A stretch of 64,000 nt of DNA from M3007 sp041392625 (lineage in GTDB: Bacteria; Bacteroidota; Bacteroidia; Chitinophagales; Saprospiraceae), in assembly GCA_041392625.1 (NCBI GenBank), contig JAWKLR010000018.1:10862-74861 (forward strand), in the 5' to 3' direction. Numbering within the stretch: position 1 is the stretch's first letter; each line of letters begins with the position of its first letter. Of the stretch, positions 53,544-63,590 are shown in pieces. The notes below the pieces were generated by a model, which was not told the origin of the DNA, did no database searches, and saw only the letters and a list, made by a program, of their open reading frames with translations. The position numbers were made by a program, and so were the translations under genes.

Positions 53544-55784
53544 ATGCAAGGACTGACCAGACTTCTTCTCATCCTTTTTGGAATGCAGGCGCTACCGCTT
53601 TTTGCCCAGAACACCTCCATTGCAAACATAGACGAACGAGTGGAAGCCCTCCTTCAAAAAATGACTCTGGATGAAAAAATAGGGCAGCTCAATCAACTCC
53701 CGGGCGACATCAGTACCGGTACCGATGTAGGGAGCAACGATCTTCTGAATCAAATCAAAGAAGGTAAAATTGGCAGTATTCTCAGCCACACCAATTTTGA
53801 AAACAAGCGCATCATGCAAAAAGCGGCCGTGAAACAAAGCCGCCTGGGTATCCCCCTGCTTTTTGGGTTTGATGTGATCCATGGATACAAAACTATTTTT
53901 CCTATTCCACTGGCCCAGGCTGCCAGCTGGGACCTCGAAGCCATCGAAAACGCCGAGCGCATCGCCGCTGCAGAAGCAGCTGCTGACGGCCAGCACTGGG
54001 CTTTTGCACCCATGGTGGATATTAGCCGCGACCCACGCTGGGGGCGTGTTATGGAAGGCTCCGGTGAAGATACCTACCTGGGAGCCCGCATTGCAGAAGC
54101 CCGGGTTCGTGGGTTCCAGGGTTCTGATCTGGCCAATCCGTTGAGTGTTGCTGCATGCACCAAACACTTTGCCGGATATGGGTTTACTGAGGGCGGTCGT
54201 GACTACAACACCGTGGACATGAGCGAGCAGCGCCTCAGAAACATTGTACTCCCTCCGTTCAAAGCCGCTGCAGATGCCGGATCAGCCACCTTTATGAATG
54301 CATTCAACATCCTGAACGGAACACCCGCTACCATGAATCGCCACCTGCAGGAAGATATCCTCCGCAACGAATGGGGCTGGGATGGCATGATGGTCAGCGA
54401 CTGGAATTCGGTAGGTGAAACTATCATCCACGGTGCCGCCGCAGACGATGCAGATGCTTCTGCCAAATGCCTTACGGCTGGCTGTGATATGGACATGTCG
54501 GGCGGGACTTATACCCGCGGAATGAAAGCCGCCCTGAAAGCAGGAACCGTCACCCAGGAGCAAATCGACCAGGCAGTTCGCCGGGTACTCCGACTGAAAT
54601 TTCAACTGGGCTTGTTTGACGACCCATACCGCTACCTCGATGAGGCGCGCCGGGAAGCAACCCTGGAAAAACCCGAACACCGCGCCGCCGCCCGGGAACT
54701 GGCAGCAAACAGCATGGTGCTTCTGAAAAACGACGGAGGACTGCTCCCTTTGAAGGCCGATGGGCCATTTAAAAAAATCGCCATCATCGGGCCATACGCC
54801 AACAGTCAGGGCAATAAAGATTATATGAGTTTCTGGACCCTGGGTATCGGAGCCCGGGCTTACGACTCTACCAAGGTAGTTACTCCGGCCATGGCCCTTA
54901 AGCCTGCCCTGGAAGAAATGGGCTTTGAGGTCACTGTCACCGAAGTCTGCATGGATCCAACCTGTACCGAAAAAGAATACATGGCTGCCCGAAATGCCGC
55001 AAAAGAGGCAGACTTGATCATTTGCTGTGTGGGAGAGCGCGGGATCAACTGTGGAGAAAGTCGCTCCGTCAGCAACATTGAGCTGGAAGAAAAGCAACAA
55101 ACCCTGCTGCGAATCGTGAGCCGCGGCAACACACCCGTAGTGATGGCTCTGTTCAACAGCCGTCCGCTTGTATTTGAGTGGGCTGCAGAAAACACACCGG
55201 CTATTTTGGTAGCCTGGCAAGCAGGCTTTGAAACAGGCAATGCCCTTGCCGATGTGCTCACCGGAAAAGTCAATCCTTCTGGCAAACTTCCTATAACTTT
55301 CCCACGAAACCTGGGACAGGTTCCTCTGTATTACAATGCTATGCGCACCGGACGCCCTCAAACCCAAGCCGGTCAGATGTGGACCAGTGGCTACCTCGAT
55401 AGTTCAACCGAACCGCAGTGGCCCTTTGGGTTTGGACTGAGCTATACCAAATTCAGTTATTCCGACTTGCAAATCTCAAAAGAGGATAAGCAAGTGCGTG
55501 TAAGCATCACTGTTGCCAACACCGGCGGAATGGCCGGAGAAGAAGTGGTACAGCTGTATATCCACGACCCCGTGGCAGATATCGCCCGCCCGGTAAAGGA
55601 ATTAAAAGGGTTTGAGAAAATCATGCTGCAGGCAGGTGAGAAAAAACAAGTTCAGTTTGTTCTGACTGAAAAAGAGCTAGGCTACTGGAATGGAGAAAAC
55701 CAGTTTAAGGCAGACAAAGGGCGCTTCGATGTATTTGTTGGAGGCAGCTCGGTCGATGTTCTTCAAGGCAACTTTACCTGGTAA
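53544..55784 (+). CDS. bglX: GH3 beta-glucosidase
   Basis: A 746-residue secreted enzyme: signal MQGLTRLLLILFGMQALPLFAQ, GH3 N-terminal barrel (30-350), C-terminal alpha/beta sandwich (380-600), fibronectin III-like end (650-746). The nucleophile Asp lies in GWDGMMVSDWNSVGE; KRIMQKAAVKQSRLGIPLLFG (core KQSRLGIPLLFG) and AACTKHFAGYG are substrate-binding motifs; GERGINCGESRS lies in the second domain. It should release glucose from beta-glucosides such as cello-oligomers. It stands alone, 208 bp after the adaptor gene, with its own terminator. Confidence 0.93.
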   Translation: MQGLTRLLLILFGMQALPLFAQNTSIANIDERVEALLQKMTLDEKIGQLNQLPGDISTGTDVGSNDLLNQIKEGKIGSILSHTNFENKRIMQKAAVKQSRLGIPLLFGFDVIHGYKTIFPIPLAQAASWDLEAIENAERIAAAEAAADGQHWAFAPMVDISRDPRWGRVMEGSGEDTYLGARIAEARVRGFQGSDLANPLSVAACTKHFAGYGFTEGGRDYNTVDMSEQRLRNIVLPPFKAAADAGSATFMNAFNILNGTPATMNRHLQEDILRNEWGWDGMMVSDWNSVGETIIHGAAADDADASAKCLTAGCDMDMSGGTYTRGMKAALKAGTVTQEQIDQAVRRVLRLKFQLGLFDDPYRYLDEARREATLEKPEHRAAARELAANSMVLLKNDGGLLPLKADGPFKKIAIIGPYANSQGNKDYMSFWTLGIGARAYDSTKVVTPAMALKPALEEMGFEVTVTEVCMDPTCTEKEYMAARNAAKEADLIICCVGERGINCGESRSVSNIELEEKQQTLLRIVSRGNTPVVMALFNSRPLVFEWAAENTPAILVAWQAGFETGNALADVLTGKVNPSGKLPITFPRNLGQVPLYYNAMRTGRPQTQAGQMWTSGYLDSSTEPQWPFGFGLSYTKFSYSDLQISKEDKQVRVSITVANTGGMAGEEVVQLYIHDPVADIARPVKELKGFEKIMLQAGEKKQVQFVLTEKELGYWNGENQFKADKGRFDVFVGGSSVDVLQGNFTW

Positions 55785-55806
55785 GTTTATAGCACAAACA
55801 GAAAAC

Positions 55807-55844
55807 AAAAAAAGTGGTCGGGAATTCTCCCGACCACTTTTTTT
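55807..55844. terminator. Bidirectional intrinsic terminator (bglX / protease)
   Basis: Stem AGTGGTCGGGA / TCCCGACCACT with loop ATTC and A/T runs on both sides, between two convergent genes. Confidence 0.92.
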
Positions 55845-55867
55845 ATCTGTATAAAAAACGCTGATTC

Positions 55868-58003
55868 TTATTGTTTTCCGGCGAGTCCATCCATCCGGAT
55901 CATGTCCCGGATAATGTGGTATGTCTCGTAGAGTTGTACGTCTTTCTTGCGGTCGCCCACCCACTTTTCATTGCGAGCTGCGCGGGAAGTATCCTGCTTG
56001 ATTTCCGGCAAATCAACAGCCAGGTTTTCTACATCAAAGCCATCAATGGCTGCAAACATATCCTCGTAGCGTTTTGCTTCTTCGGCGCGCTTCTTTTCCC
56101 AGGTCTGATATTTTTCCAATTGAAGCGGGAACTCTGTTTGGTCTTTTTGCTTGCGCAGACGCACTGCATTTTCTTCAACCAAACGGAAGGTAGGATTGGC
56201 TTTCACCCGACTGGCACTGTTTGCCCTCAATTCATCCATATTTACAATGTGGTAAACCTTCTGTGAATAGGGCACCGGATTGATGGTAGAAGCCTGGAGT
56301 GGGAAATCATTTTCGCGTTCACCCAAATCAAGCAAGTTGTACGAGTCTGGCAAAACAATATCAGGCGTTACACCTTGCAATTGAGTGGTTTCACCATTTA
56401 CACGGTAGAATTTCTGCACCGTGAGTTTCATATTGCCCAATGGCTTCACGGAGTCATCGCCGGTCGCGTTATCGAGATCCAGGAAGCGCTGCACGGTTCC
56501 TTTTCCATAGGTTCCTGCGGAACCAACGATAACTGCACGGTCGTAATCCTGCATGGCTGCAGCCAGGATTTCAGAAGCTGAGGCGCTCAGGCCATTTACC
56601 ATTACAACCAATGGGCCAGCCCACTGAACGCGATTGTCATAGTCTTCCATGATCTCCGGATTCCGGGTGCGGCTTTTAACCTGTACAATCGGACCGTTTT
56701 CAATAAACAAACCAGACATCTGGACTACATCGCGCAGGGAGCCACCACCATTATTGCGCAAATCGAGGATGATTCCGCTTACTTTTTCTTTTTTCAATTT
56801 TTCAATCTCCTTGGCTACGTCGGCAGCGCAGGAGGTTACTCCTTTTGGAGTAAAATCAGCATAAAACTTAGGCAGGTAAATGTAGCCAACAGGAGGTTCG
56901 GTCTGCTCGCTTCGCAACAACAGCGATTTAGCCAGTCCTTCTTCCATAATCACGATGTCCCGTGTGATGATAATCATTTTGCTGGTGCCATCGGGCTTTT
57001 TCACGGTGAGGCGTACCTGAGTACCTTTCTTTCCACGAATCTTGGCCACCACATCGTCGATGGTCCAACCGCTGATTTCAAGGTCTTCTTTTTCATCGCC
57101 CTGACCAACTTTCACGATAATATCTTCTGCCTGGAGTTCGCCCTGCAAATCGGCCGGGCCACCAGGAACCACCTCTGTTACCGTTGTGTTTTCACCATCG
57201 CTCATAAGCCGTGCACCGATTCCTTCCAGTTTGCCGGAAATCTGAAAATCAAACTCGGCTTTGTCCTGAGGAGACAGGTAAGCGGTATGCGGATCAAATA
57301 CATTGGTTATGGCATTCAGGTAAATTTCGAGGCGCTTGCTCCGGTCTAGTTTGCGCAGGCGCTTGAACAGGCGGTCGTACACCTTCAGAACTTCTTCGCG
57401 CGACTCAGACTCCAGGGTTTCAAATGATTTCTTTTCACCCTCGAAGCCTTCTTTCTCTTGTTTTTCCTGTTCGTCGGAAATACGTGAAAGAATATCGTAT
57501 TTCAGCCAATTTTCCCAACGCTGGCGCAGTTCGGCATCGTTAGCAGCCCACTCAACTTTTTTTCCATCTGCCTGCAATTTCTCATTGGCAGAAAAATCCA
57601 TTGGCTTAGCCAGGATATCCTTGTACCAAGCCTCTGTTTTGTCGAGAGATTTATCCATCAGCTCCAAAGACAGGTTAAAGCACTCAAAGGTGCCTGCAAG
57701 CGCCTGGTCGTCCAGTGCGCGTTCGTACTGTTTCAGTTGGGTTACATCGTCTTTTGTGAAAAAGCGCTTCCCGCTGTCCAGGTCCTTCAGATAGGACGCA
57801 AAAACATTTTCCGAAAACTCATCATCAATCTTGACCGGCTGATAATGCAGGCGGCTAAGGCCTTCGACAACCGAACGAACCAACACCGATTCCTTGCGTG
57901 GATCGGGGTCGCCACTGGAAAATGGAGAAAAACTATTCAGGAGAAAGGCTATTCCAATTACTCCCAGGAATGAAAAAAATAAAATGGATGATTTGCGATT
58001 CAT
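55868..58003 (-). CDS. prc: Carboxy-terminal processing protease (Prc/Tsp, S41 family)
   Basis: A 711-residue envelope protease with an N-terminal membrane anchor (MNRKSSILFFSFLGVIGIAFLL). A tail-specific N-terminal helical domain (about 40-230) is followed by a PDZ domain (EGIGARLMSDGENTTVTEVVPGG, core GIGARL) and the S41 catalytic core GIILDLRNNGGGSLRDVVQ, with Ser in VNGLSASASEILAAAMQD and Lys in GTYGKGTVQRFL. Prc trims or degrades periplasmic proteins and matures cell-wall hydrolases. An in-frame ATG at 58060 would add 19 residues before the anchor. Confidence 0.92.
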   Translation of the reverse strand: MNRKSSILFFSFLGVIGIAFLLNSFSPFSSGDPDPRKESVLVRSVVEGLSRLHYQPVKIDDEFSENVFASYLKDLDSGKRFFTKDDVTQLKQYERALDDQALAGTFECFNLSLELMDKSLDKTEAWYKDILAKPMDFSANEKLQADGKKVEWAANDAELRQRWENWLKYDILSRISDEQEKQEKEGFEGEKKSFETLESESREEVLKVYDRLFKRLRKLDRSKRLEIYLNAITNVFDPHTAYLSPQDKAEFDFQISGKLEGIGARLMSDGENTTVTEVVPGGPADLQGELQAEDIIVKVGQGDEKEDLEISGWTIDDVVAKIRGKKGTQVRLTVKKPDGTSKMIIITRDIVIMEEGLAKSLLLRSEQTEPPVGYIYLPKFYADFTPKGVTSCAADVAKEIEKLKKEKVSGIILDLRNNGGGSLRDVVQMSGLFIENGPIVQVKSRTRNPEIMEDYDNRVQWAGPLVVMVNGLSASASEILAAAMQDYDRAVIVGSAGTYGKGTVQRFLDLDNATGDDSVKPLGNMKLTVQKFYRVNGETTQLQGVTPDIVLPDSYNLLDLGERENDFPLQASTINPVPYSQKVYHIVNMDELRANSASRVKANPTFRLVEENAVRLRKQKDQTEFPLQLEKYQTWEKKRAEEAKRYEDMFAAIDGFDVENLAVDLPEIKQDTSRAARNEKWVGDRKKDVQLYETYHIIRDMIRMDGLAGKQ

Positions 58004-58307
58004 TTCAGGCAATTGTGCGCCGGGACCTTCTTGCCCAGCAGGACGATAAGAATACATCATGAAATATACAGGTTTTTAATGTAACAAAGAAAATCCACCT
58101 AAGGTTGAACCTTCCTTTTCAGAACATTGGAGTTCCCTGGCAGGCAGGGCTTCATCATACACCCTTTACTACGTACCAGATCCAATCTTAAACGTAACGC
58201 AATTACGGTTTATTTGTGACAGCCGCACTTATTTTTTCTACGAAAAAACAAAATACCGGGGTTTTGGTATCGCAAAGAGCACTTTGCAGAGCGATAAAGC
58301 GGAAAAA

Positions 58308-58595
58308 TCAATTGCCGATTGCCGATTACATGAAATCCGATTGCTGATTGGATTGTAGATTGTATAATGGATGATTAATTTTAATAAACAAATAAACAGA
58401 GCCTCGAAGAGGCGGATGGATCAATTGACGATTGACGATTACATGATTTCCGATTGACGATTGGATTTTTGATTGGTAAACAGTGAGCTTGTTTTTCAAT
58501 AAACAAATTCATCAAATCATCAATTTCAATAAACAAATAAACAAGGGAAAGCGCAGCGTCCCGAATAAACAAGGCCCGGAGGGCCGAATAAACAA
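58308..58595. repeat. Repeat-rich spacer: 47-bp direct repeat and six AATAAACAA units
   Basis: The gene-free stretch 58004-58737 holds two 47-bp direct copies (58308-58354 and 58421-58467, six differences; core cgattacatga and tccgattg) and six exact AATAAACAA units at 58383, 58498, 58528, 58536, 58564 and 58587. GC-rich short hairpins (ggcccggagggcc) sit between units. No gene was seen. Confidence 0.7.
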
Positions 58596-58648
58596 GCTAC
58601 CCGAACGGACACGCCCCTCAATCGGAACAGGATCTCCACGGAAATAGG

Positions 58649-58656
58649 TACATTTG
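58649..58656 (+). promoter_or_regulatory. -7 element (TACATTTG) for the cyclase gene
   Basis: TAnnTTTG consensus 82 bases before the ATG at 58738. Confidence 0.4.
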
Positions 58657-58737
58657 TCATTCGGGCCTGTTACAAGTGCCCGCTGTCGACCCTGTCAGGG
58701 CCACCTGGCCACTGTTTGGGGAGATTGATCTGGTGAC

Positions 58738-61122
58738 ATGCAACGCACATTCTTCCATATTCTCCTGGCTTTTTTCTTCTGTATGCATGCAGAAGTGAAC
58801 CTGCATGCGCAAAGCATTGAGGAAATTGAAAACTCCACGTTTTTGATTGAAGAACTGCTGAGTAAAGCCAATAACAGCAGCAACAACAAGGACAGAGATT
58901 CCTATGCCTCCCAGGCGCTCACCATTGCGCGGGGGATTAACTACGATGGAGGCATTATGCGGGCCTCTATCATTCTGGGAATCACGGCCTCAGAAGATCG
59001 AAAAACCGAAAAAGCGCTCCAACATTTCCTGGAAGCGGAAAGCAAGGCCCAATCCAGCGACAACAATGCTGCACTGGCCCGGGTCTATCGGGCTATGGGC
59101 GACCTGTTTGCTCAGGAACATCTGTACGGAACATCGCGGAGTTATTACAGCAAATCCCTCGACCTGGAGCCCCGGCATTACAGCACCATGGAAAAAGCAG
59201 CCGACATCAGTCTGCTGGACATGCGTTTTGACAGTGCGGAGTATTTTTACAAAGAGTTGATCAGCAAGTACCGACTGGAAAACAACAACCCCAAACTGGT
59301 CCACATTTACCAAAAACTTGCCAACGCCTACAACGACAACGACAACCCCGGCAAAGGACTGTATTACTACCTGTACATCGAGGACATCATCGAGCATTAT
59401 GGCAGCCCTTCGGAAAAAGGCATGCTGTACAACAACATGGGAAACCAGTACGCAGCCCTTTTCGACTACGATAAAGCGCTTGAATATTTCCGCAAAGCCG
59501 AACTGCAATGCTCGTATATCCCCTGCGACGATCCGGAGGTGTTATTCGCCAACATGGGCATTGCCCTGCACAACCTGGGCAAAGACGATGAGGCGCTGAA
59601 TTACCTGCAAAAAGCCCGAAATCTGGTGGCCAGCAACAACGACAAGTCTTCGCTGGCCAGCCTGGAACACCTGATCGCCGGCGTGTACTTCAACAGCAAA
59701 GACCTGTACAATGCACTCAGCCACAACGAAGAGGCAATTCGGTTTGCACAGGAGACCAGAGAGCGCGAGACCCTTTCGAAATGCTACCGCACGGCGGCCG
59801 ACTTGCACCACGAATTATACGATTTTGAAAAGGCATACGAGTATTATCAAAAATACCTTTTGCTGAGCGATGAAATCCGATTTGAAAAAGAAAGTCGCCG
59901 CCAACGCATCGACCAGCAACGCGCCATGTTGGCCACTGCAGAAGGCCAGATCCGCTACCTGCTGACCCGGCAAAACATCAAAGACCTGGAGCTCCAGAAC
60001 ACCCAGTCGGAAAAAGAAAAACTCCGCCTGTTAAACGAAAACCTGGTGCTGGAAACCGAGCGCCGCGACCGTGAGCTCCAACTGCTTCAGCAGGAAAAAG
60101 AAATCGACCAGGCCAAACAACGCGAACTTATATTGCAGAACCTCCGGTCGAGCCAGGAACTCCGGCTCGCCTCGCAGCAACTGGCTGTTGAGAAGCAAAA
60201 CCGACTTATCTACGAGCTCAAACAACAGGAGGAAATCGACCGCGCCCAAAGTTTGGCCGATAGTACAAGCAGGGCGCAGGAAATCGAACTGCTGAAAAAA
60301 GACAAGGAACTAACGGCCTTCCAGCAAGATGCTTTCCGACAGTTTGCTTATGGGGTCGGCTTTTTGGGATTGATCATTCTCGGCCTCCTGGGTTCGGGCT
60401 GGTGGCTGGCCCGGAGAACGGGTGTACGCCTGCGTGCACAAAACAAAAAAATCGAAGCCCAAAAGGAACTCATCGAAGAAGAACGCCACAAGAGCGACCG
60501 GCTTTTGCTCAACATCCTGCCCGGCGAAATCGCCCAGGAGCTCCGCACCCGCGGGCACGCTGATCCGAGGTATTATGAATCTGCCACGGTGCTCTTTACG
60601 GATTTCATGAACTTCACCAAACTTTCCGAGCAGATGAGTCCGGAAGAGCTCATTGCTGAACTCAATGAATGCTTCCTGGCATTTGATGAAATTTGTGAGA
60701 AACACAATCTGGAAAAAATCAAAACCATCGGAGACGCGTACATGTGCGCCGGCGGTTTGCCCATTCCCAATACGCAACATCCGGTGGATGCCGTTAAGGC
60801 TGCGCGTGAAATGATGTACTGGCTGGAACGGCGCAACAATGAAAACCCGAATGCCGTATTTCGGCAGATGCGGATCGGGGTGCATACCGGGCCGGTGATT
60901 GCCGGTGTGGTAGGAAAAAACAAATTTGCCTACGACATCTGGGGCGATGCCGTGAACCTCGCTGCACGCCTGGAAGAATGGGGGCAGCCCGGAAAAATCA
61001 ACGTTTCAGGTGCCACCAAAGATGCCGTTGCCCACAAGTTTAATGCAAGTTACCGGGGCAAAAAGGAAGTCCACAACAAAGGCCTGGTGGACATGTATTT
61101 CATCGAAGAAGAAATAGAATAA
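58738..61122 (+). CDS. TPR-coiled coil-transmembrane adenylate cyclase (class III)
   Basis: A 794-residue sensor: signal peptide to about residue 25, TPR helices 30-390, coiled coil 395-530 (rich in Glu/Lys/Gln), one membrane helix near 536-558, then a class III cyclase domain 595-790. Catalytic metal Asp in VLFTDFMNFTKLS, second metal and substrate residues in KIKTIGDAYMCAGG, and YDIWGDAVNLAARLE near 725. The Lys in KTIGD and the Asp in YDIWG are the adenine-selecting pair, so cAMP rather than cGMP is predicted. The TPR part would sense a periplasmic signal. It stands alone. Confidence 0.88.
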   Translation: MQRTFFHILLAFFFCMHAEVNLHAQSIEEIENSTFLIEELLSKANNSSNNKDRDSYASQALTIARGINYDGGIMRASIILGITASEDRKTEKALQHFLEAESKAQSSDNNAALARVYRAMGDLFAQEHLYGTSRSYYSKSLDLEPRHYSTMEKAADISLLDMRFDSAEYFYKELISKYRLENNNPKLVHIYQKLANAYNDNDNPGKGLYYYLYIEDIIEHYGSPSEKGMLYNNMGNQYAALFDYDKALEYFRKAELQCSYIPCDDPEVLFANMGIALHNLGKDDEALNYLQKARNLVASNNDKSSLASLEHLIAGVYFNSKDLYNALSHNEEAIRFAQETRERETLSKCYRTAADLHHELYDFEKAYEYYQKYLLLSDEIRFEKESRRQRIDQQRAMLATAEGQIRYLLTRQNIKDLELQNTQSEKEKLRLLNENLVLETERRDRELQLLQQEKEIDQAKQRELILQNLRSSQELRLASQQLAVEKQNRLIYELKQQEEIDRAQSLADSTSRAQEIELLKKDKELTAFQQDAFRQFAYGVGFLGLIILGLLGSGWWLARRTGVRLRAQNKKIEAQKELIEEERHKSDRLLLNILPGEIAQELRTRGHADPRYYESATVLFTDFMNFTKLSEQMSPEELIAELNECFLAFDEICEKHNLEKIKTIGDAYMCAGGLPIPNTQHPVDAVKAAREMMYWLERRNNENPNAVFRQMRIGVHTGPVIAGVVGKNKFAYDIWGDAVNLAARLEEWGQPGKINVSGATKDAVAHKFNASYRGKKEVHNKGLVDMYFIEEEIE

Positions 61123-61125
61123 AAC

Positions 61126-61684
61126 CTAATCGTCGTTTCGGAGCAATTCCAGTATTTCCAAGGCTTGTGCCAGGTGTCGGAATTCGTGCTGCGTGATGAT
61201 ATCAAAGGCCGTTTCCAGGTTGTAAACGATCACCCGGCTGGCCGGGGAGGATATGGCTGCACCTGCCTCCAGCAAATCTTCGCAGGAGGCAATAAACTGC
61301 GCCATTTCCTGCTGGTGTTTCAAAAACCGCGGAAGGATGTCGGCACCAAGGTCGCTGCTTCCCGGCTCCCAGATTGAAAAGGTCTTGATTTTCTTTTTCC
61401 GGTCGGGCTGAACAGACTTCAGGATAAAATCGCCCATCATTTTTCGATAAAACCCAAAGCGCCCCCAAAACGGCCGCTTGTAGGAGCCGTCGCGAACCGC
61501 CTGCACCGCCGGGTAATAGCTTTCGTTGATGGTGATGAGGTGGTCCAAATTCTGGGCAATGCTCCAGGTTTCGGATTGGGCTTCCAGTTCAACTGCTTGG
61601 CATTGAGTCTGCCAAACTCGAGTTCAACCGGTTGGCTAAATTCTTCTGCAGGCACACTTGCCAGGCCGCTATTTCATCTTCCAT
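61126..61684 (-). CDS. DinB-like protein, reading frame broken near the N-terminus
   Basis: The intact part, 61126-61548, gives 140 residues (ITINESYYPAVQAVRDGSY, FSIWEPGSSDLG, TAFDIITQHEFRHLAQAL), matching the DinB/YfiT four-helix family, whose metal His residues are in QHEFRHLAQ. The start at 61684 encodes MEDEIAAWQVCLQ, but the next part PAEEFSQPVELEFGRLN and the piece ETWSIAQNLDHL lie in the other two frames: two apparent 1-base losses near 61630-61660 and 61571-61575 would restore one protein. The family includes thiol transferases, some using bacillithiol; function here is not set. It converges with the cyclase gene. Confidence 0.68.
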
Positions 61685-61796
61685 GATTGGATGCGGTGAA
61701 ATGTATGTGCACAAAGATAACCCCTGAGTCGCAGCAACGGAGTATTTCAGCCGTATTTCCTGACAATACCGTGCAGAATTATCTTCGGGAAAGGCG

Positions 61797-61804
61797 TACC
61801 TTTG
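61797..61804 (+). promoter_or_regulatory. -7 element (TACCTTTG) for the aldehyde dehydrogenase
   Basis: TAnnTTTG consensus 77 bases before the ATG at 61881. Confidence 0.45.
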
Positions 61805-61880
61805 CGGCGTTTTTCAGGATAAAATGAAAAACAAATCACCACATTTTTGAAATCATATTTTTTAAAATAAAATCCTTTCC

Positions 61881-63413
61881 ATGGAACCTAAAGAATTTCT
61901 CCGAAAACTCGGTCTTAAATCCAAAAACGACGGAACCTGGACCGGTCGGGAAGCCATAAAAGGGAGTGCACGCTCTATCAAAAGTTATTCACCGGTCGAC
62001 GGAGCCCTGATTGGCTCTGTAAGCATCACCACACGCGACCAATACGACCAGGTAATCGCAAAAGCCCAGGAGGCATTTACGCACTGGCGCAGCGTACCGG
62101 CACCCAAGCGCGGGGAGATCATTCGCCAGTACGGCGATGTACTCCGTCAATACAAAGATCCATTGGGCCGCCTGGTTTCCTACGAAATGGGAAAAAGCCT
62201 GCAGGAAGGCTGGGGTGAAGTACAGGAAATGATCGACATCTGTGATTTTGCCGTGGGTCTTTCCCGCCAATTGTACGGACTGAGCATGCACAGCGAACGC
62301 CCTGCGCACCGCATGTACGAGCAGTGGCATCCATTGGGTGTTGTGGGCATTATCTCTGCCTTCAACTTCCCGGTTGCTGTGTGGTCCTGGAACGCGATGA
62401 TCGCCCTGGTTTGTGGCGATGTATGCGTTTGGAAGGCTTCGGAAAAAGCGCCGCTTTGCTCTGTTGCCTGTCAGAACCTGTTCCGCAAAGTAATGGAAGC
62501 CAACGACCTGCCGGAAGGACTTTCTGCGGTTGTAAACGGCGATTACCGCGTAGGTGAATACATGACAAAAGACCAGCGCGTGCCTTTGATCAGCGCCACC
62601 GGCAGCACCCGCATGGGTAAAATGGTGGGCAAAACCGTCGCGGAGCGTTTGGGCCGCAGCCTGCTGGAACTGGGTGGAAACAACGCCATCATCGTGACGC
62701 CTTCTGCCGACCTGAAGATCACCCTGACCGGTGCGGTATTTGGAGCCGTTGGCACCTGTGGCCAGCGTTGCACCTCCACGCGCCGCCTCATCGTGCACGA
62801 AAGCCTGATGCCGGAGGTAAAGAAAACCCTGGCCAATGCCTACAAGCAATTGCGCATCGGCGATCCCTTGGACCCGAACAACCACGTAGGTCCATTGATT
62901 GACACCGACGCCGTTAACAACTACCTGAACAGCATTGAAGAAGTGAAAAAATCGGGTGGAAACTTCATCGTGGAAGGCGGAGTGCTCGAAGGAAAAGGCT
63001 ACGAGAGCGGCTGCTATGTGAAGCCGTGCATTGCGGAAGTGCAAAACGAATGGCCGATCGTACAGCATGAAACCTTTGCTCCGATTTTGTACCTGATCAG
63101 TTACAAGACCCTGGAAGAGGCCATCGCCATCCAGAACGGCGTACCGCAGGGACTTTCTTCAGCCATCATGACCAGCAGCATGCAGGATGCAGAAAACTTC
63201 CTGAGCGCAGCCGGTTCCGACTGTGGAATTGCCAACGTAAACATCGGCACCTCCGGAGCGGAAATTGGTGGCGCCTTTGGTGGTGAAAAAGAAACCGGCG
63301 GTGGCCGCGAATCCGGCTCCGACAGCTGGAAAGCCTACATGCGCCGTCAGACCAACACCATCAACTACAGCACCAGTCTGCCGCTGGCGCAGGGGATTAA
63401 GTTTGACTTGTAA
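61881..63413 (+). CDS. Aldehyde dehydrogenase (ALDH7-type, probable aminoadipate-semialdehyde dehydrogenase)
   Basis: A 510-residue NAD-dependent enzyme. HPLGVVGIISAFNFPVAVWS and SATGSTRMGKMVGKTVAERLG bind NAD; the catalytic Glu lies in LLELGGNNAIIV and the catalytic Cys in VGTCGQRCTSTRRLIVHE; IANVNIGTSGAEIGGAFGGEKETG is the C-terminal signature of the ALDH7/antiquitin branch (core GTSGAEIGGAFGGEK). It most likely oxidises alpha-aminoadipate semialdehyde in lysine breakdown. Length and start are normal. A terminator follows at 63436. Confidence 0.9.
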   Translation: MEPKEFLRKLGLKSKNDGTWTGREAIKGSARSIKSYSPVDGALIGSVSITTRDQYDQVIAKAQEAFTHWRSVPAPKRGEIIRQYGDVLRQYKDPLGRLVSYEMGKSLQEGWGEVQEMIDICDFAVGLSRQLYGLSMHSERPAHRMYEQWHPLGVVGIISAFNFPVAVWSWNAMIALVCGDVCVWKASEKAPLCSVACQNLFRKVMEANDLPEGLSAVVNGDYRVGEYMTKDQRVPLISATGSTRMGKMVGKTVAERLGRSLLELGGNNAIIVTPSADLKITLTGAVFGAVGTCGQRCTSTRRLIVHESLMPEVKKTLANAYKQLRIGDPLDPNNHVGPLIDTDAVNNYLNSIEEVKKSGGNFIVEGGVLEGKGYESGCYVKPCIAEVQNEWPIVQHETFAPILYLISYKTLEEAIAIQNGVPQGLSSAIMTSSMQDAENFLSAAGSDCGIANVNIGTSGAEIGGAFGGEKETGGGRESGSDSWKAYMRRQTNTINYSTSLPLAQGIKFDL

Positions 63414-63435
63414 ATTCAATTTTTTTGAATAAAAG

Positions 63436-63480
63436 AAAAGGGGATGTTTCGGTAGCGAGACAATCCCCTTTTCTCTTTTT
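63436..63480 (+). terminator. Intrinsic terminator after the aldehyde dehydrogenase
   Basis: Stem AAAAGGGGAT / ATCCCCTTTT around a 17-base loop, then a T-rich run. Confidence 0.8.
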
Positions 63481-63590
63481 ATATGTGTATGCTTATTCTG
63501 ATTGGTTGCGCGAATCAAGCATTCAGGTAAAAACATGAATGCTACATCCAGGGAGGGTGCAAATAAAATGTTAGCACGTATTCAGAATTT

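Noticed and set aside
54282..55367. 361-codon open frame opposite bglX
   Set aside because: It mirrors the GH3 gene, which has all catalytic motifs; the reverse frame has none.
61989..63068. 359-codon open frame opposite the aldehyde dehydrogenase
   Set aside because: It is a shadow frame of a clear ALDH gene, and its product has no recognisable domain.
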